The position numbers and the translations under genes were made by a program. A DNA stretch of 64,000 nt. Origin: Smallanthus sonchifolius. Lineage: Eukaryota; Streptophyta; Magnoliopsida; Asterales; Asteraceae. The DNA lies in contig CM042039.1 of the NCBI GenBank assembly GCA_023525975.1, positions 15,158,501 to 15,222,500 on the forward strand, given 5' to 3'. Positions 30,186 through 43,329 of the stretch are shown in pieces; position 1 is the first letter of the stretch, and each line of letters begins with the position of its first letter. Under the pieces are notes generated by a model. That model worked only from the letters and a program-made list of their open reading frames with translations. It was not told the DNA's origin and made no database searches.

Positions 30186-32108
30186 TGCCGCCCCTCATGG
30201 TCTGCCGGTTTTGCACTCTTGTTTTTGTCTCCGTGAGTCGTTGTTGCATCGTTCTCAAAACGCGATCGATTTTTACCGTTGTGCGTGTTTGCTACTGCCA
30301 TTGTTGGTGTTGATATACAGTAAACGTAAGAAGATTAAATAGAGATTCTACTTTTGGATTCGGGAGCATTGGAACAAACTAGACAGAGATCCGGGTTTGT
30401 ATTTACGAAAGAAGATTAAATAGAGATTCTACTGGTGAAAGGTATAACCCTAAACATTACGGTTGTTAATTGATTATTTGGTTTGCATTTGGACTCCTAG
30501 TGCCCATTTGGGGTTTTGCCTTAGATAGGTTCGTGCTTGTTTTTCCACTGCGCGTTTTAAAAGAGTTTTGGAACCCTTGCACAAAACCCCAACATTTTAA
30601 ACTAAAGTATCATGAAAAAATATAACACTAAACTAATGAACACAAAGGCAATCAATCAAGGAAGCATATCACTTTAATCTCGAATCAATTTAGCTCACAA
30701 ATGACACCATCACGGATACCTGGCAAGATCACAAACCACAAAAGTGACTAGACTCTTGCTAAAGATATCAAATCAAATGCTTTATTGGAAGATTAGAATT
30801 AAAAGCATAAACTAACCACCGAGAATCATGCAAATAAGGTCAAGTGAAACAGTCATGTCAATGTCTATAAACATGGATTAGTTTTCTATCACATTTGACT
30901 AATACAACAACTCTTTAGAACGATAACATAAAAAATACATAATCCATCTATTATTGATTAAACTAAGCAATAACATGCAATTCTTCAACTTCTGATGTTC
31001 ATGTCAAGATTACATAAATTAGAAGCTCGTGTCAACAAACCCTAAATAAACATAACACTTAACATAATAAACCATAACCAACACTTTATCTTTCCAAACA
31101 TAAGCATAAAGAATTAAGAATGCACATTCAATAGTTTTTATAGATGAACAAGACTTCATTCATCATTCCTAGTTCGAAAGACATGGAGTAGCATAATCAT
31201 ACACAAATCCATGAATTAATACTTGAATCATGAGTTTTCCAACATAACATAACCAAATATCCACAAGTCTTGAATAACTAATCAAACCTTCAAACATACA
31301 AGATCCATTGTAGAATAATCTTGACATTGCTATAACATTAACATAAACATTTTCAATAATCCATAATGTTGTCAAATGTTACTAAACTTCATCTAAATCA
31401 AAGTGATAAAAAAAGTTTAGCTCATCATGAGCTCAAGAACAAGAAACAAGCTTTGAAAGATTACAAGATTCATGGTAAAAATAACAAGAATCAAAGCTAG
31501 ATGATGGTGATGTGTGATGATCCTCTTGATGTTGGAATCCTTTCTATAAGCTTTCAATTGGGTTGAAATCACCTTGATGTTGGAATCCTTTCTAATAAAT
31601 GTGTATAAGACAGGGATAAAATCATGCACTAAAGATATGTAATTTTAACCACTTCAGTAACACACATAGTGTATTCATACACTAAAGCATCAACGCATAG
31701 CATAGACTACACAAAAATTGCAAATGTTGTGTATGTAAAAAATGTATAAGTCAAAAGTATTACAAGTAGCACATTAGTGTGTGCATCAATGCATATGTTA
31801 TACTAAGAATGAAGATGTGGTGTGTGAAATTTAAATACACTAAAGAATAATCAATAACACATTATTTTCGATACTCTCCACTTAAGTTTTCTTTGTAGCA
31901 AAACATATTCCATGTAAAACTTTTGCTTATTTAGTATACTGTGCTCGTTTACTTTTTGTATGTAAATAATTTGCTAATACATTTAATCAAAAGAATATTA
32001 GGAACCTTTTACTTCAAAATCGTAGTTCTAATATTCTCCTTTTTTTGCTAATTCAAACCCATCCTGATGACTATATCTTTTATTTTTATATTTATATTTA
32101 TATTTATA
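30186..32108. other. AT-rich intergenic DNA, no gene seen
   Basis: No convincing coding sequence is present. Small repeats are visible: a ~23-bp block GAAGATTAAATAGAGATTCT at 30330 and again at 30411, and CTTGATGTTGGAATCC twice between 31526 and 31590. The remainder is AT-rich and may be decayed transposon. Confidence 0.6.
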
Positions 32109-32855
32109 CTAGGTTAGAATCCCGTGTATTACACGGGTTTAATAAATGTAATGTTAAATACATAGTAATAAAAAAGTTTATGTTTTTAAAACTCGGGTAT
32201 TGAATAACCCCGTACATTACATGGGTTGAATAAAATATAATGTAATCTTTTAACACATACGTATCCTTGTCAAAATGGAACAATGTGAATATGTAAATAT
32301 ATGATTAAAAACTTTTTATTTGAATCATAGTTGGCTATAAAATTGTTTTCAGTTTATAAAAATATGATTGAACAGATTAATTGATGATAAACACATTTTT
32401 AAATTAAAAAATATGTAGATAAAAATTGAAATAAATAATTAATTTAGTGGACACGGGTTAAATAAATAAAATGAATAAATACAATTTTATATACTTAGTA
32501 ATAAAGATTTACATATTATATATTTATGATATATTACATAGTTTTTTAATACAAATTTTAGAAACGTCATAAAGTTATTTTTTAAAAATGTTTTATAAAA
32601 AAATAAAAAAATGTTCAATTTTTAAAATGTTTGATGAAAAAACCTATTTTATAAAAAACAAAAAAGTTTTATAAAAACAATTATAGAAATGATTATTATT
32701 TAATAGGAAAGGAAGGCGGGAAATAAAGAAATTATAAAAAAACAATTAAAGAAAATTTGTATAATTAATAGGAGGGAGATGGGAAAAAAAAGGATAAGTA
32801 TGCATAGGAGAGTAACATGTGTATCACAAAACCTTTATTTATTATAGAGTATAGA
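32109..32855 (-). mobile_element. Helitron A (non-autonomous, 747 bp)
   Basis: Read on the minus strand, it starts TCTATACTCTATAATAAA just after an A and ends CTAG just before a T. The hairpin CCCGTG-TAATA-CACGGG lies about 10 bases before that end. TC start, CTRR end, 3' hairpin and A/T insertion site are the Helitron hallmarks. It has no Rep/helicase coding, so it would need a partner for movement. Confidence 0.82.
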
Positions 32856-32873
32856 TTTATATTTATATTTATA

Positions 32874-33629
32874 GTAGGTTAGAATCTCGTGTATTACACG
32901 GGTTTACTAATTGTAATGTTAAATATATAGTAATAAAAAAGTTTATGTTTTTAAAACTCGTGTATTGAATAAACCTGTACATTACATGGGTTGAATAAAA
33001 TATAATGTAATCTTTTAACACATACGTATCCTTGTCAAAATGGAACAATGTGAATATGTAAATATATGATTAAAAGCTTTTTATTTGAATCATAGTTGGC
33101 AATAAAATTGTTTTCAGTTTGTAAAGTTTATAAAAATATGATTGAACATATTAATTGATGATAAGCACATTTTTAAATTAAAAAATATGTAGATAAAAAT
33201 TGAAGCAAATAATTAATTTTGTTGACACGGGTTAAATAAATAAAATAAAAAAATACAATCTTATATACTTAGTAATAAAGATTTACATATTACATATTTA
33301 TGATATATTGCATAGTTTTTTAATACAAATTTTAGAAACGTCATATAGCTATTTTTTAAAAATGTTTTATAAAAAATGAAAAAATGTTCAATTTTTAAAA
33401 TGTTTTATGAAAAAACCTATTTTATAAAAAATAAAAACGTTTTATAAAAACAATTATAGAAATCATTATTATTTAATAGGAAAGGAAGGCGGGAAATAAA
33501 GAAATTATTAAAAAAAACAATTAAAAAAAATTTATATAATTAATAGGAGGGATATAAGGAAAAAAAGATAAGAATGCATATGAGAGTAACATGTGTATCA
33601 TAAAACCTTTATTTATTATAGAGTATAGA
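32874..33629 (-). mobile_element. Helitron B (tandem copy, 756 bp)
   Basis: This is a near-copy of Helitron A along its whole length, in the same orientation and only 18 bp away. The 3' hairpin is one base changed (CACGAG) and the terminus reads CTAC instead of CTAG. The 5' end TCTATACTC is intact. Divergence is modest, with small indels. Confidence 0.82.
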
Positions 33630-33639
33630 TTTACATATT

Positions 33640-33747
33640 TAAATATAATTGTATAATTAATAGGAGGGAGGAGAAAAAAAAAAGGATAAAAATACATAAT
33701 AGAGTAACATGTGTATCACAAAACCTTTATTTTTTATAGAGTATGGA
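33640..33747 (-). mobile_element. Helitron C (5'-end fragment)
   Basis: About 108 bp matches the 5' terminal portion of Helitrons A and B (TCCATACTCTATAAA ... CTCTATTATGTATTTT on the minus strand). It lies in tandem with B. The rest of the element is absent. Confidence 0.7.
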
Positions 33748-36299
33748 TTTACATATTTAAATATAAATATAGTTTTTATATTTATATTTATATCGTTTGG
33801 TATCGGTGAGTATAATTGAGAGTGAGAACCGCCTTGTGATCAGGTGATATGTCTCCACCTGTTATGAGCAATTTAATAGAACCATTTATTTTTATCGACT
33901 ATTCATTTATCGTCAGAAGAAATTAAGATTCTAATATTCTATATACATTTTCACTCTGAAACATATACCTTACCAACATTCAAAATCTATAAAATATTTT
34001 TCATTTATAATATACTTCTTCATAAACCTATCATTACAATTCCTAACTAACACAATTACAAAGGTCGGCGGTTAATCAACAAGCCCACGCCACCGACCAG
34101 TTTTTCACTACAGCCTCTAAGTTTTACAAAATTTGCATTTTAAACCCTAAATTTTTGTAAGTTTCAAATTTACTTTTGAACATATTTTTCAACTCTATTT
34201 TTTAAATTTATAAAGTTTACCCCTGTAATATATTTTTAATAGACGTTTTTAACTTAATTACTTAAATTTTTAAATTCTCAAGTTTATCCCATAATTTTTT
34301 TTCCTTTTTTCTTTTACTTTTTTATATTCGTTTGTAAAAAATATTTCATTTTTTCTATTTTTTTTACTTGATTACTACTTTTTTAACGAAGTTGTCGTTT
34401 TAATGTTAGACTTTATTCGTGCCGCATTTTATCTATTTTTTCGATCTTCATGACCGAGTCGTGGCAACCTCATACGTTTCTTTTATGTGATTACTCACGT
34501 TATTGTCATCTCTGCAACGCGCCTAACCTCCGACACATCATGTGGGCTTTAATTATGTATTTAAACACGTTAATATCACCGTACGATCCCACCGCAACGC
34601 GCTGGGTCATATTTTCTAGTCTAACTTAATTCTGAGTGTCGGTGAGATTGTTTAAAATACAATTCTCGCCCTAGACTATTTAAAATAACATAACTCAACT
34701 GATTTTATAAAATGTCACTTTGACACCCTCAACTTTAATAAAAATCAAAATATATAAAAATATAAAAAGTTTAATAACGAACGAACGAACGTTGAGTATA
34801 TATATTAACATTCGTTCGTTAATTATTTTTTTTCTTGACGTCCCAGTATAAAGTTCGTTAAAAACGGAGTCGTATTAAATGTAGGGTATTTTTTAGGTGT
34901 CGTGGATTATATCGACTGACGCTAAAGTACTGGTACCGTGTATAACTAGACCAACACCTACTGAAAAACGCCTTTTCCGTTATATAACTGTTTTTTATCG
35001 GTCTTTCGATCTCCACAACCGATTCGTCGTAACTTTATACGTTTCTTCTATTTACTTAACCACGTTTCTTTTTATGTTTAGCCACGTTAATGACACCGCC
35101 TCATGCCTTTAAGAAATGTCTCCCACCACGTGGCGTGGACGCCTATCGCTGCAGAGCGCGGGGCTCATTTTCTAGTTTATAACTCAATATATAAATTTAT
35201 GATAATAATTTAAAAAAAAAACTTAATGGCTGAACTTCCCTTAAAATGCATTTATATATTTTATGATGCATACAGGGAACATAAAAAACCCTAACTACTT
35301 GTTTTGTAGAAGAAGAGATGGAACAGATTGAAGAGAGTGAAAATCCATAATCAGATTGAAGAGAGTGGCGGCGGAAACGGAAGATGATGAGCATATACCT
35401 GTTCAGATTGTTGGCGGTTGCAGGTATCGTACTCAGACTGTGGAAACGGAAGATGATGACCACCGCCACTGCTCCAGCGACGCCTTACTATGTCTCCCTC
35501 TTGATTCCTTTCTCCATCTCTGCATTTGCGTGTTTTGAAAAGGAACAGATAGAATAGGCTTAAATCAAACGAAATGAAGAAGCGGTGGGAGGAGCTCTGC
35601 ATCACAACTTGTACAAAAGCAAAAAGAAGAATATTTACTGTTCATCAAGTTGGTATTTGTTTGATTGATTAAAAATGATAAATGAATAATTTCAAAAGAA
35701 GAAATTGATATGTTATTGAATATCTAATAAGGTAAGTTTAAATATGATGGGCGGAGAAAAAAAATGAATTTGATTGTCTTAATAAAAATTATGGCTTCCT
35801 AAATGATTCATTTATTTTTAAATATAAAAAGAAATAAACCTAAATTACGAAAATTAGGAAAACAAAACTGTTCATATTAAAATTAAGGCTTCGGATGATG
35901 GGATTCGACTTGAATAGTTGGGCCCATAACAGTTTGTGTATACATGCCTAAATATTATTTCTCTATTTTGGTGATAATTAAAATCATACATTGTATCAAA
36001 CATTTCAAGTATGTTGTAGTCAAACAAAATCAAATGTTTGAACACTTGAGAACATAAGAACCAAAGTTGATGTACGGTTTGGCTGTGGATCTGTCGTCAT
36101 GTGCCTAGGAATATTAATCACTTCAAGACTCAAATCTTAAGTCAACTAACATGCCTACACATCTATTGGTATAAAAGATACGACAATTAAAGGATAATTG
36201 ATAAGTATGTAAGTTGAGTTTAACATCACTTAAAAATGACTAATTTTTGTTATAAACCTCATAACAACTATCCTTTACAAACTAAATCAAACTTCTAAT
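33748..36299. other. Intergenic DNA with two plus-strand Helitron-like 3' ends
   Basis: Two similar blocks (about 34405-34620 and 34900-35176) each finish with a GC hairpin followed 9-10 bases later by CTAG|T. The first hairpin is CCCACCGC-AAC-GCGCTGGG before 34616-34619. The second includes CGCT-GCAG-AGCG before 35172-35175. I read these as diverged Helitron 3' termini. The 5' ends were not found. A GA-rich block at 35310-35600 has overlapping small frames on both strands without domain. The rest is AT-rich with nothing recognised. Confidence 0.5.
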
Positions 36300-36615
36300 T
36301 GTTGGGTAAATTATTGAGTTCACATGTGAAAGCTGCAAGTTTGAGTTCTAGTATGAGTATTTGTTTTATTTGGATGCTTATTTAATTAACAGTTGGTAAT
36401 TATCTAGTAGGTTAGGGATAATACTAAGCATGTTTGTGTTATCTTAAGTATTTGAGTAGGAGTAGAAGTCTTGGTTAACAAGGTTTATTTATTATAAATA
36501 GATGGCTAGGTTTATGTAATTTGTAAGTCAAGAAATGATAAACAAGAAAGAGTCGATCAGTTGTTGAGATCTAAGTTTGTGTTCGTGTTCCTATTCTTGG
36601 GTCTGGTTTCCAACA
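36300..36615 (+). repeat. Copia-type 5' LTR (316 bp)
   Basis: It starts TGTTGGGTAAATT and ends GGTTTCCAACA, with TGTTGG/CCAACA inverted termini. TATAAATA lies near 36493. It is followed after two bases by a primer-site-like sequence. No partner LTR was found in the window, so only the 5' end of this element remains recognisable. Confidence 0.78.
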
Positions 36616-36617
36616 AA

Positions 36618-36629
36618 TAGTATCAGAGC
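36618..36629 (+). other. Primer-binding site of the 36.3-kb Copia element
   Basis: TAGTATCAGAGC differs from the usual initiator-tRNA site TGGTATCAGAGC by one base and sits 2 bp after the LTR. Confidence 0.75.
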
Positions 36630-36735
36630 TTGGTGTTTGCGATTTTGAAAGTCATGTTTTACGTGGGGGAGCAACCCTGTGGCTGCGGGGATAAACACAA
36701 AGAAGGAAGCAACACTACAACAGTAACATACTATA

Positions 36736-37160
36736 GCGGCGACATTTTTTGACCCTATAGCGACGACAAGTCGTCGGTATATAGCGACGACAAGTCGTCG
36801 GTATAGGCTATACCGACGACTTGTCGTCTACATTATACCGACGACTTGTCGTCTACATAAGTGTCATCGGGATTGCTCCGTACCAATAGCCCAAGGTTGT
36901 CATCGGTATAAGTGTCGTCGGTATAAGTAACTCTATACCGACGACATGTCGTCGGTACAGAGTCTAATTAAATAAATCAAAAAGAAACTCTATACCGACG
37001 ACATGTTGTCGGTATAGGGTTAAGCCCTATATGGATGACATGTCGTCCGGACAGACCCAACCTGTCCCGACGACATGTCGTCGGGATAGGTTTTTTTTTT
37101 ATTTTTTTATTAATTTTTTAAAAAGGCATATCCCGACGACAAGTCGTCGGGATAGGTCTT
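36736..37160. repeat. CACTA subterminal repeats, left
   Basis: About a dozen copies of CCGACGACATGTCGTCGG or half-sites (CCGACGACTTGTCGTC, GTCGTCGGTATAG) occur in both orientations. The full form is an 18-bp perfect palindrome. Confidence 0.93.
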
Positions 37161-37417
37161 TTCTGTTTTTTTATATTTTCTAAATTTTAATATTTTTCCA
37201 GAAATATTAAATTTCTAAAAACAAAAACCTGCAAATCATTAAATATAAACCATTCAAACATTCAAATCCGATAAAAACTAATATCCGAAACATAAACCAA
37301 ACATCCAAATTGTTCGACACACAAACTATGCAAATTGTTCGACATCCAAACGTGTCCGACAAATCAAAAACTCAAACACCAACAACAAAAGCAAAGGCGC
37401 AACAACTCCAAGCTAAT

Positions 37418-39075
37418 TATCATCGCTGCTAGTTCGACGTTCCCACATTCGACGCATTTCATCCATTTATCGTTGCATTTCAAACATTTGTTGATTATGC
37501 TTACGACATTCTTCCTCTCGTTGTTGATTTTGCAGACGAAGTTCTTCCTCTCGTTGGGCTTCGCGTTGTTGTTGTAGGAATTGTTGTTGAAGAGTAGCCA
37601 CACGCTCATCCACTTCTTGCCAATGTGGTTGTAGAGGGGGGTACTGAACACATCCGGTGTGGGATTACTCACCACACGACCAACACCCCAGATATGGCCA
37701 CGCCGATGACCCAATGCACGCTCCGTGCATGCAAACTCATTGACAGTAGATGGGTCACCACCAGACTTAGTAGAGGATCTTGTATACTACTCTTGGATTC
37801 GGTCCTGCATTAAACAATGTAATAAACAATCACTTGACTATTTTAGTAAAATTCGACAACATAAATGTTGTAAAATGGATAATCAACCTGTTAAACTATA
37901 AGTCATAAACAACCCAAATTCACAAATTCCAATCAACCAACACTTATAACAACAAATACTAATAATACTAGCAAAAATATTCAACAATTGGGCTCGAGTT
38001 GGATGTTCTAAGTCTATTAAAGTGTGTTTGGGTCATTTTGACTCGTTTAAAGTTACAATTGAATGTTCTAAGTCTATTAAAGTATGTTTGGGTCATTCTG
38101 ACCCGTTTAATGTTAAAGTTGGATGTTTTAAGTTTATTAAAGTGTGTTTGGGTCATTTTGACCCATTTAAAGTCAAACTTGGATGTTGTAACAACAAAAT
38201 AATTTTACTTACATAATCTATTGATGTGGTCTTATTGGCCCAGCCTGTCCCTTTTTTATAATGGGTTGATCTGAACACGTCAATAGGGTCGGTCCCCTGT
38301 GAAAAATAAAAATAATATCACTAAGAATTAATAAGCATGTTTGTATAATACTAACAATTGTATTCCATACCTCCATTTGTCGGCGTTGGGCGTATGATTT
38401 GCTGCCATGGAAACTTGGGTAGCGTTTTTGTGCTCGGTTTTGTTTGTTCTTCTTGGAGCGGTTTCTATAGCTCGCATCTAAAAACAGCTCGTTAATCAAA
38501 ATCTCCCAAGTTCCTTGATCAACATCTTGTGGTGGATTATTTCTCGCCACCTCCACATCATCGTATCCCCCATGCTCGTCGAAATGAACTTTCAACTCTC
38601 TCTTGTGGCCTTTATAAGCCCTCTGAGACTCGGTGGTGATTCCGAGTTCAACGCCTATACTTACTAAAAGAGTGGGATATATGGCCCGTTTCTTCTCATT
38701 TGGAAGCTTGGCCCAATTAGGATAATGTGGAGGAACAACCTTTTCAACCTCCTGGGAGATAGCACGGATAAAATCAGAAGCGTTGGGACCCACGAACTTG
38801 TACCACCCGCCATGAAGTTCAACATCAATAGGAAGAGGCTTCTTCCCATTTTGCTCAAACTTCTTATACAGTTTGAGGTTTTTTCCTTTAGAACGCCTTT
38901 TTTGGGAGGCACTACCTACATTGACACATGAAATTCAAAAGTTAGGCAATTATAAAGACATCTATTAAACACTAACAAGTAACTTACCACCAGATCAACC
39001 CGCACAACCCGAATCGAAGTTATACGAACCCCCATATCCACCGTCTCCACCATCACCACCGTGTGATTGCGCCAT
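37418..39075 (-). pseudogene. CACTA second gene, Transposase_24-like (TNPD/TNPA-type)
   Basis: Exons on the minus strand can be followed. The start is MAQSHGGDGGDGGYGG (ATG at 39075), with an in-frame TGA just before the donor. Next come KLYKKFEQNGKKPLPIDVEL, HGGWYKFVGPNASDFIRA and GTWEILINELFLDASYRNRS to about 38371, then an intron (about 38370-38300, GT...AG). A short exon with DVFRSTHYKKGTGW follows, then a second intron holding a tandem repeat, and an exon with STVNEFACTERALGHRRGHI. It ends in a charged tail near 37418. This matches the accessory transposase family that binds subterminal repeats of plant En/Spm elements. The early stop makes it a probable pseudogene. Confidence 0.7.
37997..38190. 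repeat. Three ~63-bp tandem repeats in a transposase intron
   Basis: The unit GTTGGATGTTCTAAGTCTAT followed by TAAAGTGTGTTTGGGTCATT is repeated three times with minor changes. It lies inside the second intron of the minus-strand transposase-like gene, so the parallel open frames here are repeat artefacts. Confidence 0.85.
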
Positions 39076-39169
39076 GGTTGCCATTATTCCTACAATAAAA
39101 ATAATTAGTAAGCACAAATAATTATTAATTAACATAGACAAATAGTACATTTTTAACATATATTCAATC

Positions 39170-42100
39170 AGAATCATCACTACAATAACGTGTGTCAACA
39201 ACATCATCATCTTCTTCATCGTCGTCATTTATATCATCTTCCTCGTCTGAATTGTATGCATCTTCATCATCATTAATAAAACTTTCATCGAGATCAATCG
39301 GGGCAACATGACAATGGGTTACCACCCTCATTTAAAGTTGTATGCATGGGCAAGTAGCCTAAGTCGACAACCAATTTACCAAAAAATGATTGAGTTTCCC
39401 GTGTAGGGAATTGGAGTTTGGTCACCACTTACGTGACTTGATTCACTACTTTCGCATCCGGTGTTGACAACCAAAGTATAATCATTTGATTGAGTGTCGT
39501 GCAATATATCTATCTCATTAACAACACTAGGATGATCCCAAAGCTTCTGATGGTGAACGTCCTCAACAACCCTCCATTGGCCAGTGGTTCGAGAATGATC
39601 TCGAATATAGAACACTTGTTTAGCCTGTGTGGCTAATATATATTAGACATCATCATACCATTCTTTGCGAACATACCATTCACGGCCGATGTCAATTATA
39701 ATAGTATTGTTTTGCTTAATTAATCTTTTACCTTTCGTGTCGAACCATTTACAACGAAATAGTACAACCGAGTAACCATTTATGTAGTTCAACTCTATGA
39801 TCTCCTCTAGTTGACCATAAAATGGAGTATCGTCTTCTCCTATTGTAACCACACCACTGTTCTGAGTAGTGCGTCGGGAATCACGATTTTGTACCACACA
39901 TCTAATACCATTGACTATGCAAGCAGTGTAAGAATATGCGTACAAGGGACCATGTGCCAATGCCCTTATATCTTTGTTATCGGGTGTAGAAGATGAAGAT
40001 GAAAATACATTTGCTTCATATTTTAACCATGAAGAAAAATCGGTTTGCATATTGCGTTCAGGAAATTTAGATTCAAATTCACTGGTAGATAGACAAAATA
40101 AAATTCAAATTAGTAGAATTAAATGAAAATATAATAATGGTTTATCACTGGTAGATGGACAAAAAAACTTACGATTTGTAGACTTTGATTCCATCGCGTT
40201 GTTCAACACAAACCATTGTAATGATTTGTTGGCATGTTCATAAAGAGCGCCCTGGTTTTCTTTTTCTATATTGGTCGACATTGTGAAGAAAACACTTGAA
40301 ACTGCCTTTTAGGAATGCCAGCATCTGCATTTCTTATCTGGTCGGTTAAATTTGGTCTGCAAACCATCCAGATACATAGAGCAGAATGTCAAGGCTTCAT
40401 CTGCAACATAACCCTCCGCAATTGAGCCTTTAGGTTTGGCTTTGTTTCTAACAAATGCTTTGAGCTTTTTCATGTATCTTTCAAAAGTATACATCCATAT
40501 CATATACACAAGGCCACCAAGAATAGCTTCTTCAGGTAAATAAATAATGAGATGAACCATTATGTCAAAAAATGTTGGAGGATATATCATTTCCAAATTG
40601 CATAATATCTTAACCACTTCCTCATTTGCTTCATGCATGTCTTTCACATCTATTGATCGTGCACAAACTTTTTGAAAGAATGTGCAAACATCATTGATTG
40701 TTGTTGAAACATTTTTGTGCAGCCCTGATCGTACCCTTATTGGCAGCAATCGTTGCATGAGGATGCGATAATCATGGGACTTTAACCTAATTAAATTTGA
40801 ATCATTGGGAAGTACCTTATTTTTTAAATTCGATTCAAATCCATCAGGCAGTCTCACTCCTCGAATAAACTGACAAAAGCATTCTCGATCACCAGGTGTG
40901 AAAGAGTAAGGAGCTTGTGGTTGGTACAACTTGTTGTTTTTTTTTGTTAGCCATAGGTTATGTCGAATACCCATATTTTCCAAGTCTTTGCGGGCTTTGT
41001 GTGTGTCTTTTGATTTATCGTTCATCAACAAAGTACCCAATAAACTCTCACACACATTTTTCTCCACATGCATAACATCAAGATTGTGTTTTAAAAGAAG
41101 AGAAGACCAATAATCCAGCTCAAAGAAGATACTTCGTTTAGTCCAATTCAACTATGATGCAAGGCGATTTCTTTTTACCCCTCCATGCATTGAATGTTTC
41201 CCTGGGACACGGTCTAGAGACTTTTTAGTTGTTCTAATATTTGAGCATTACTCAATCGTCTAGGAGAATGTCTTGTCTCTTTCGTGCCATCAAATGACAT
41301 ATCGGTCCTCCATTTATGCTTCTAGGCAAGAATCTTCTGTGTCCAACAAAAGCTATCTTATTCGTTATAGCTCACAAAGGTGTGTCAACGTTACACGTAG
41401 GGCATGTTTTATAACCTTGACCACTCCATCCAGACAAGCTACTACGAGCAGGATAATCGTTGATAGTCCATAACAGTGCGGCATGCATCCTAAATACAGT
41501 TTTGGTTGATGCATCTCTCACCTGGACTCCTTCAGACCACAACATTTTTAACTCATCAATCAAAGGCCTTAAGAAAACATCAATGTCCTCACTAGGTGAT
41601 TTAGGCCCGAGAATTAGCAAGGTTAACATGAAAGAAGACTCTTTCATACATAACCACGGTGGTGTATTATATGTTGTTAACACTACCGGCCACATACTGT
41701 AAGTCTGACTCATGTTACCGAAAGGATTAAAACCATCGGCAGCCAAACCTAAGCGGGCATTCCTTGGTTCTTTAGAAAAATCCGGATATCTCTCATCAAA
41801 TTATTGCCATGCCTTCCCATCAACCGGATGTCGCATCATACCATCCGTTGAGCGTCCAGTATTATGCCAGATCATATCTTTTGCCGTTAATCTTGAACTA
41901 TACCTTCGTCGAAGCCGTGAAGTTAAAGGAAAGTAGCGCAACACTTTCTGTGGTACTTTCTTCCCCTTTGTGTTTTTGTCAACCCATCTGCTCTCATTAC
42001 AAACCGGACAGTTTTACATTGATTCATTCTCCTTCCAAAACAGTGCACAATCATTAATGCAAGCATGGATAGACTGATATCCTAACCCAATCTTACTCAA

Positions 42101-42720
42101 TTTCTTCTTAGCTTCATAGTGTGACGCTGGAACGTGATTTTCCTTCGGCAATGTAATTTGTAGAAGCTCTAACAGTTGGTCAAACGAACTATTCGCCCAT
42201 TTGTTGATAACTTTTATATGCATCAATTTGGCTATAAAGTTTAGGGAAGACATTTGACTACAACCGGGGCATAACTCCTTATTTAGCTCATCAAACAACG
42301 CATCAAACTCTCGGTCTAAACCAGTTCCATCTTACTCTATATTATCCTCGTTTGTATTTTGCTCTGCCATCACATCATCTATGGCATCAAACATCTCATT
42401 ATTTGTTGTTGTAGTTATTGGAGGAGTTGGTGTTGTTCTTGGAGCAAAAAGTGATGTTATCTCCGCCGCACGAGGATGCTATTCACCATGATAAATCCAA
42501 TTCTGATATGATTGTAGAAACCCGCGGTCATGTATTCAAATCCTGTTGACGCGCATTACAAAAATGTCTACACGGGCAAAATGCTCTACCTCGACCATCG
42601 ACATGGTTCTTGGCAGTCTCTATAAAGTTGCGAAGTCTGCTTAAGAAATCCGAGAATTCCGATTTCCCAGTGTAACCCAGCTTTTGTCAATTGTCATATC
42701 TAATGTCATATTTATTGTGT
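39170..42720 (-). pseudogene. CACTA TNP2-type transposase gene, broken
   Basis: Domains appear in the expected order, reading leftwards. A transposase-associated domain lies at about 42700-42440 (NFIETAKNHVDGRGRAFCPC). The N-terminal TNP2 part follows (42298-42014, LNKELCPGCSQMSSLNFIAK). The TNP2 core is at 41746-41372 (ADGFNPFG, LWTINDYPARSSLSGWSGQG, CPTCN). The DUF4218-like region is at 41151-40309 (DVMHVEKNVCESLLGTLL, MVHLIIYLPEEA). The DUF4216-like region is at 40050-39643 (VLFRCKWFDTKGKRLI), with a C-terminal piece at 39615-39376 and an Asp/Glu-rich tail to about 39170. The product would bind the CACTA ends and cut them. Stops (for example near 42336) and frame changes between blocks show it is inactive. 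Confidence 0.85.
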
Positions 42721-43329
42721 TATAAGCATACACATATACGTGCATGTAATAAATGATATAAATGAATGTATATGATTTGATCGGTACTCTAAGGCGGTGA
42801 ATCCTAACCCACTTTTTGAATATGCTATCTCATATGTATACATTTTAACGAGTTGACTATTTAAGAAAAAATCAGCAGCATTTCCCCTTAACTCCCCAAG
42901 TATGTAGATAAACCACAAACTCAAAGGACTAAGGAGAAATAAATACCATTTTTTTTCTTAAATGTCAACCCGTTAAAATGTATAATATCCTAAATGAGAT
43001 AGAATATTCAAAAAGCAGTCCAAAAGGGGACAATCCAAAATTTATCTCTATCAGATAAATTTCGGACAAATATATTCTAAAGGGTTATCCTAAATAAACA
43101 TACTAGTGTACACAACATGAGAGAAGTTTTTTAAACAAAGACGTGCATAAATGACATTAGGGGTGTAAGACTTTTTTTCTTTTTTATTTATTAAAATTAT
43201 AAAATATATATATTTTTAATATATAAGTAATAGTATTTATAAAATAATGATAAATGAGCCGTTTACACCCTAAATGAAATAATAAATTAACTACACAAAC
43301 AAAAATATACAAAGGTAAAAAAGTCGGGG

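Noticed and set aside
35197..35605. Overlapping frames on both strands near 35.3 kb
   Set aside because: Short, domain-free and mutually overlapping in GA-rich DNA; no sign of a gene.
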